Below are positions 63,154 through 64,000 of a stretch of 64,000 nucleotides of DNA, in pieces. Source of the DNA: Massilia sp. BJB1822 (GTDB lineage: Bacteria > Pseudomonadota > Gammaproteobacteria > Burkholderiales > Burkholderiaceae_D); assembly GCF_013369485.1 (NCBI RefSeq), contig NZ_JABWEB010000005.1, forward strand, positions 1 to 64,000, in the 5' to 3' direction. The position numbers were made by a program, and so were the translations under genes. The stretch's first letter is position 1. The number at the start of each line of letters is the position of its first letter. Under the pieces are notes generated by a model, which ran no database searches, was not told where the DNA came from, and saw only the letters and a program-made list of their open reading frames with translations.

Positions 63154-64000
63154 AGCGGCTGGCGCTGCGCTATGGCGCGCGCTGGCTGCTTGGCCTGGGG
63201 CTGGCCCTCTTGGCGGGCCTGCAGGTGGCGGGAGTGCTGCACAGCGATGCGGTCGAACGCATGGACGCCTACTTCGCCGGTCTGCGCATGCGCGCCGAGG
63301 CGCCCACGCTCGATCCGCGCATCGTCATCGTGGATATCGATGAGCGCAGCCTGGCCGAGGTGGGACGCTTTCCCTGGAGCCGCGATGTGATGGCGCGTCT
63401 GGTGCAGCGGCTGACGACGGGCTACCAGGCAGCCGCCGTCGGTTTCGATATTTCCTTCCCCGAGGCGGACACCAGTTCCGGCTATGGCGTGCTGCAAGGC
63501 CTGGCCCAGCGCGAGCTGAAAGGCGTGCCGGGCCTGGAGGCGCAACTGGCCCGCCTGCAGCCCCAGCTCGACTATGACGGCCTGCTGGCCGCCGCCATGA
63601 GCGGCCAGCCCGTGGTGCTGGGCTATAACACCTCGGGCGGCCAGCCCAAGGGCGCGTTGCCCAAACCCGCTTTTACCGCCGAGCTGCTGAACGGGCGCCG
63701 CCTGGACGCGTTCGAATCCAGCGGTTACGAGGCGAATATCGCGCGCCTGCAGCAAGCCGCGCGCGGCGCGGGCAGCTTCACCGTGCTGCCCGACAGCGAT
63801 GGCGTGGTGCGCACCGTGCCGCTGCTGCGCAAGATCGGCGACGGCTATTATCCGGCCCTGTCGCTGGCCACCGCCGCCGTCGCCCTGCAGGCGCGCGCCA
63901 TCGCGCCGGTGCTGGATAATACGGTCGACACCCTGTCGCATGCCGAACGCGAATACGGCGGCCTCGAAAACATTGCCCTGTTCACGCCCGAGGGCATGCT
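63150..64000 (+). CDS. CHASE2-domain membrane protein, 3' end cut by window
   Basis: Starts with ATG overlapping the HD-GYP stop (ATGA) and is open to the edge (283 codons seen). TM helix near 12-30 (LLGLGLALLAGLQVAGVL), then an extracytoplasmic CHASE2 sensor: DPRIVIVDIDERSLAEVGRFPWSR (read in parts), VGFDISFPEADTS, VVLGYN, SGSFTVLPDSDGVVRTVPLL-like block (read as GSFTVLPDSDGVVRTVPLL in parts), YPALSLATAAVAL. CHASE2 is usually followed by three TM helices and an adenylate cyclase, kinase or diguanylate cyclase output. The operon position suggests a cyclic-nucleotide output, which lies outside the window. Confidence 0.85.
   Translation, partial: MKRLALRYGARWLLGLGLALLAGLQVAGVLHSDAVERMDAYFAGLRMRAEAPTLDPRIVIVDIDERSLAEVGRFPWSRDVMARLVQRLTTGYQAAAVGFDISFPEADTSSGYGVLQGLAQRELKGVPGLEAQLARLQPQLDYDGLLAAAMSGQPVVLGYNTSGGQPKGALPKPAFTAELLNGRRLDAFESSGYEANIARLQQAARGAGSFTVLPDSDGVVRTVPLLRKIGDGYYPALSLATAAVALQARAIAPVLDNTVDTLSHAEREYGGLENIALFTPEGM

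Overview
The window is a GC-rich (roughly 64-65 %), densely coded bacterial chromosome segment. The order leuC-entericidin-leuD-leuB-asd-fimV-truA-trpF-trpB-trpA-accD-folC-SPOR-cvpA-purF, followed by lexA // rpsF-priB-rpsR-rplI-dnaB, is typical of Burkholderiales. Together with the many chemoreceptor, histidine kinase, GAF and HD-GYP genes it suggests an Oxalobacteraceae relative (Massilia/Duganella/Janthinobacterium type). This is inferred from gene order and protein character, not from a database search. I see no prophage, intact insertion sequence, CRISPR array, rRNA or tRNA.

Layout. 1-5.4 kb: a truncated secreted protein related to metallophosphoesterases, mutS, a DUF29 gene coupled to a broken small ORF, and a periplasmic solute-binding protein. 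5.6-14.3 kb: a chemoreceptor, an HDOD protein, a LysR/aldo-keto reductase divergent pair and two overlapping histidine-kinase genes. 14.6-15.3 kb: two small hydrophilic (stress-type) proteins. 15.4-24.4 kb: iron region. A TonB-dependent siderophore receptor is divergent from a Fur-box-driven operon (PepSY membrane protein, DUF2271, DUF4198, ApbE, membrane-anchored flavodoxin reductase). Then comes a second Fur-type operon, hemP-unknown-DUF2325. 24.5-26.9 kb: a redox/stress regulatory group (Crp/Fnr regulator, NarL-type response regulator, universal stress protein with a perfect FNR box). 27.2-30 kb: a two-gene cheZ-cheA operon.

30.2-47.6 kb is core metabolism: leucine, aspartate-family and tryptophan biosynthesis, fatty-acid initiation, folate and purine synthesis. 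It is interrupted only by a lower-GC BrnT/BrnA toxin-antitoxin pair between trpA and accD. 47.6-55.2 kb holds a trans-sulfuration PLP enzyme, lexA with two SOS boxes, the S6-PriB-S18-L9 operon with a probable S6:S18 leader, dnaB, and a phosphate transporter with its PhoU-like partner. 55.3-64 kb is accessory signalling: an autoregulated-looking XRE-cupin gene overlapping a double GNAT gene, an unusual inverted array of 10-bp iterons, a GAF-fused GspE/PilB-type ATPase with a metallo-beta-lactamase-fold protein, and an HD-GYP protein overlapping a CHASE2 protein cut by the window end.

The strongest leads are four. (1) The Fur-controlled operon encodes what looks like a flavinylated periplasmic electron carrier: DUF2271 carries a D-x-x-S-G-A-T acceptor motif and ApbE is encoded two genes downstream. 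(2) A 4+4 array of GTCTCG iterons with exact 10-bp period lies in inverted arrangement at 57891-58021. (3) A 43-bp near-perfect palindrome contains the brnT start codon. (4) A dispersed REP-like family (five copies) sits mostly between convergent genes.
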